Shown: positions 61,815 to 64,000 of the stretch, piece after piece
Layout of the letters: each line of letters opens with the position of its first letter
Numbering within the stretch: the stretch's first letter is position 1
Source of the DNA: Acidobacteriaceae bacterium
Lineage (GTDB): Bacteria > Acidobacteriota > Terriglobia > Terriglobales > Acidobacteriaceae
Direction of reading: 5' to 3'
NCBI GenBank assembly: GCA_028283625.1
Contig: JAPWKG010000007.1
Span: forward strand, 124,001-188,000
DNA length: 64,000 nucleotides
The notes under the pieces: model-generated
Told to the model about the DNA's origin: nothing
Database searches by the model: none
The model's input: the letters and a program-made list of their open reading frames with translations, nothing else
Position numbers and translations under genes: made by a program

Positions 61815-63911
61815 ATGGGAAAAGCAACCAAGCTGGTTGAAAAAGGTGTAGTGCTGGCCGCAAAGGCCAGCTGGGCAGTGTTTGACAAGCTGAACGCCAT
61901 CAGCCCCAACGAGAGCTTCACGCCCAAGTGGTCGGACAAGCCCCTGTTGAAGTCGTACCAGAAGGAGAAGCCGCCCCTCGGCTGGCCGCGTACGACCGAT
62001 TCGCTGTGTCCGAAGTGCGTTCCGGAGATCCGCCAGCAGATTCTGGACGGCAAGCTCCCCCACGAAGTCCTTCTGAATGAGAAGGTTGGCGAAATCAAGG
62101 CGCAGATCATCGAGCGCGACGGCCAGATCCTGATGGTGAAGGACTGCCCGGTTCACGGTCACTTCGAGGACGTCATGTCCATCGATCCGCCGATGATGAA
62201 GCACCTGGAAGACGTCTTCCCGGGCCGCGACATCCGCGCCCACAACGACGAAAAGCTTCACAACCACGGCACCTCGACCGTGACGCACGGCCGTGGTTCG
62301 GTTCTGACGATCGATCTCACCAACCGCTGCAACATGATGTGCGACCCCTGCTTCATGGACGCCAACCAGGTTGGCTTCGTTCACGAGCTGACGTGGGACG
62401 AGATCAAGACCATGCTGGACAACGCGATCACCATCAAGCCGCGTCGCCAGATGTCGGTGCAGTTCTCGGGTGGTGAGCCCACGCTGTCGCCGTACTTCCT
62501 CGACGCTGTCGCGTATGCCCGTAAGGTTGGTTACAACTCGGTGCAGGCAGCGACCAACGGCATCGAGTTCGCCAAGTCCAAGGAGTTTGCCAAGGCCGCT
62601 GCAGAAGCCGGTCTGCGTTATGCCTACCTGCAGTTTGACGGTATCGGCAACGCTGCAAACTCGCACCGTAAGGTGGGTAACTCGTTTGATGTGAAGCTGC
62701 AGGCGATCCATAACCTGCACGAGGCAGGCGTGGACATTGTTCCGGTGACCTGCATCATCAACGGTATCAACAACGAGCAGGTTGGCCGCATCATCGAGTT
62801 CGCGCTCGACAACCCGAAGAAGATCAACTTCCTCTCGTTCCAGCCGGTTTCGTTCACGGGCCGCGACGAGGCGATCTCCGACGAGCGCCGTCATGCACAG
62901 CGCTACACGCTCTCGCATCTCGCGCACGACGTTCGTTCGCAGACGGGTCTGGGCGAGTCCACGCGTGACTGGTTCCCGATCTCGTTCATGTCGACCTTCT
63001 CGGACTGGGCCGATCTGGTTCACGGACCGAACCACGAGTGGGGTCAGCTTTCCTGCGGTTGCCACCCGAACTGCGGTATCGGCATGGCGCTCATGATCGA
63101 TAAGGAAACCAAGGAAGCTGTGCCGGTTACGGCCTTCCTGAAGGCCGATCAGCTGGCCAAGGACATTGCCAAGGTCAACGACGCTGCTCGCGGCAAGTTC
63201 CTGACCATGGTTGGAGCTGGTCTGGCTCTGATCCGCAACTATGAGCCTTCGAAGGCTCCCACGCACTTCAGCATCTTCTCGCTGCTGGAGAAGTTCGATA
63301 AGTGCTTCGGCGCAACGGGCCGCAACTACGGTAAGGTTACGGGCGACCGTACCATGGCCGACATCGAGCAGCGCCGCGGTGACCGCTGGAACTTCCTGTT
63401 CATCGCAGGTATGTGGTTCCAGGATCTGTTCAACTACGACTTCCGCCGCACCGAGCAGTGCATCATCCCCTACGCTACGCAGGAAGGCGAAATCTCCTTC
63501 TGCGCGTACAACACGGGTATCGGCTGGCGCAACATCGTTGAGAAGATGCACATGACCTCCACGCTCACCAAGTGGTATGAAGAGCATGGCCGTCACGAGA
63601 TCTTCGCCGGCGGTAAGAAGGTCGGTCTCGAGCGTCAGGATAAGTACGACCTGAAGCTGAACGATGATCACGTGAACTCGGCTGCCAACGATACGTTCGA
63701 CAAGCTGGGCATTGCAAAGAATGCGCGCGAAGAAAAGATCCGTGCACGCGACGCGAAGCTCAAGCAGGATGCAGAGAACGCCCGTATGGCCAAGCTCTAT
63801 CGCAAGGAAATCCTGAAAGAGGCTGATACCCCTGGTTTCATCGCTCTGGGCGAGATCAAGGCTGCTCCGGCTGCGAAGGCAGAAGAGAACGACCTGGTTT
63901 CCGGCGACTAA
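61815..63911 (+). CDS. large radical SAM protein, tetraether/membrane-spanning-lipid synthase-like
   Basis: This 698-residue protein has a radical SAM core with Cys172-x3-Cys176-x2-Cys179 (TNRCNMMCDPC) and a later SGGEPTLSP SAM-binding motif. Upstream lies a CPxC pair (Cys65, Cys68) and KDCPVHGHF; downstream SCGCHPNCGIGMAL adds further Cys residues, probably auxiliary cluster ligands. The CPxC + CxxxCxxC + CHPNCG layout resembles archaeal Tes (GDGT synthase) and the bacterial Mss homologues that join two acyl chains tail to tail. In subdivision 1 Acidobacteria, iso-diabolic acid is a major lipid, so formation of membrane-spanning lipids is plausible but unproven. The C-terminal ~90 residues are highly charged. 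Confidence 0.75.
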   Translation: MGKATKLVEKGVVLAAKASWAVFDKLNAISPNESFTPKWSDKPLLKSYQKEKPPLGWPRTTDSLCPKCVPEIRQQILDGKLPHEVLLNEKVGEIKAQIIERDGQILMVKDCPVHGHFEDVMSIDPPMMKHLEDVFPGRDIRAHNDEKLHNHGTSTVTHGRGSVLTIDLTNRCNMMCDPCFMDANQVGFVHELTWDEIKTMLDNAITIKPRRQMSVQFSGGEPTLSPYFLDAVAYARKVGYNSVQAATNGIEFAKSKEFAKAAAEAGLRYAYLQFDGIGNAANSHRKVGNSFDVKLQAIHNLHEAGVDIVPVTCIINGINNEQVGRIIEFALDNPKKINFLSFQPVSFTGRDEAISDERRHAQRYTLSHLAHDVRSQTGLGESTRDWFPISFMSTFSDWADLVHGPNHEWGQLSCGCHPNCGIGMALMIDKETKEAVPVTAFLKADQLAKDIAKVNDAARGKFLTMVGAGLALIRNYEPSKAPTHFSIFSLLEKFDKCFGATGRNYGKVTGDRTMADIEQRRGDRWNFLFIAGMWFQDLFNYDFRRTEQCIIPYATQEGEISFCAYNTGIGWRNIVEKMHMTSTLTKWYEEHGRHEIFAGGKKVGLERQDKYDLKLNDDHVNSAANDTFDKLGIAKNAREEKIRARDAKLKQDAENARMAKLYRKEILKEADTPGFIALGEIKAAPAAKAEENDLVSGD

Positions 63912-63949
63912 CTCTGCAGGGGGCGCATGCTCCCGGCACAGCAAGAAAA

Positions 63950-63981
63950 CGCAAAGGCCACCCTTCGGGGTGGTCTTTGTG
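63950..63981 (+). terminator. intrinsic terminator after the radical SAM gene
   Basis: A ~14-bp stem (63950-63963 with 63968-63981) with a TTCG tetraloop and two G-U pairs. It lies 38 bases after the radical SAM stop, near the window end. Confidence 0.7.
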
Positions 63982-64000
63982 CGTAGGTGCGACATAAGCT

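Noticed and set aside
61782-63995. 737-residue minus-strand frame
   Set aside because: It lies wholly opposite the radical SAM gene, has no start-site context and no domain, and is a shadow of regular codon bias.

Overview
The window reads as chromosomal DNA of an acidobacterium, most likely subdivision 1 (Terriglobia; a Terriglobus, Granulicella or Edaphobacter relative). This is inferred from gene content: an acidobacterial VWFA-family secreted protein, an NHL-propeller lipoprotein, a beta-helix plus Ig-repeat surface protein, a fabZ-lpxA-lpxI lipid A segment, and a large radical SAM protein of the membrane-spanning-lipid synthase type. Base composition is GC-rich and nearly every interval is coding. 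I see no rRNA, tRNA, CRISPR array, insertion sequence or phage gene.

Layout. 0-3.2 kb: 3' end of panE, then pheS without pheT beside it, and a HAD-UbiA fusion. 3.3-13.2 kb: a three-gene RND efflux operon (one adaptor, two permeases) plus an acidobacterial secreted protein. 13.2-20.5 kb: fabD, an M16 protease, mnmG and an exostosin-like glycosyltransferase. 20.6-28.7 kb: a secreted phospholipase D-like protein, a VWFA protein, DoxX, an SDR, then fabZ-lpxA-lpxI and a secreted peroxiredoxin. 28.7-36.4 kb: a histone H1-like protein, an MltD-like lytic transglycosylase, an acyltransferase, lepA, a repeat protein and a Skp/OmpH-like chaperone.

36.4-38.8 kb is the most unusual part: about 1.2 kb without a convincing gene, dense in strong hairpins (some with GNRA-type loops). 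It runs straight into a gene for a disordered Arg/Gly-rich protein with a degenerate receiver-like C-terminus. I consider this the best candidate for an undescribed system (structured RNA plus candidate RNA-binding protein).

38.8-51.5 kb: housekeeping genes (ruvX, greA, a CDP-alcohol phosphatidyltransferase, isoaspartyl peptidase, an endonuclease III-like protein without the lyase lysine, an RlmI-like methyltransferase, a hydrolase, a GNAT enzyme, rpoD). 51.5-57.7 kb: cell-surface glycan genes (a GT87-like membrane protein, an acyltransferase, two GT2 enzymes, a PHP phosphoesterase), with a visibly AT-richer stretch at its start. 57.8-64 kb: a small Cys-rich protein, a 1,120-residue beta-helix/Ig protein and the radical SAM protein.

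Themes: envelope biogenesis dominates (lipid A, phospholipids, peptidoglycan remodelling, efflux, surface glycans, periplasmic chaperoning). Transcription units are commonly closed by long perfect inverted repeats of 15-22 bp that can serve both strands. All functional calls are from reading the sequence; no database search was possible.
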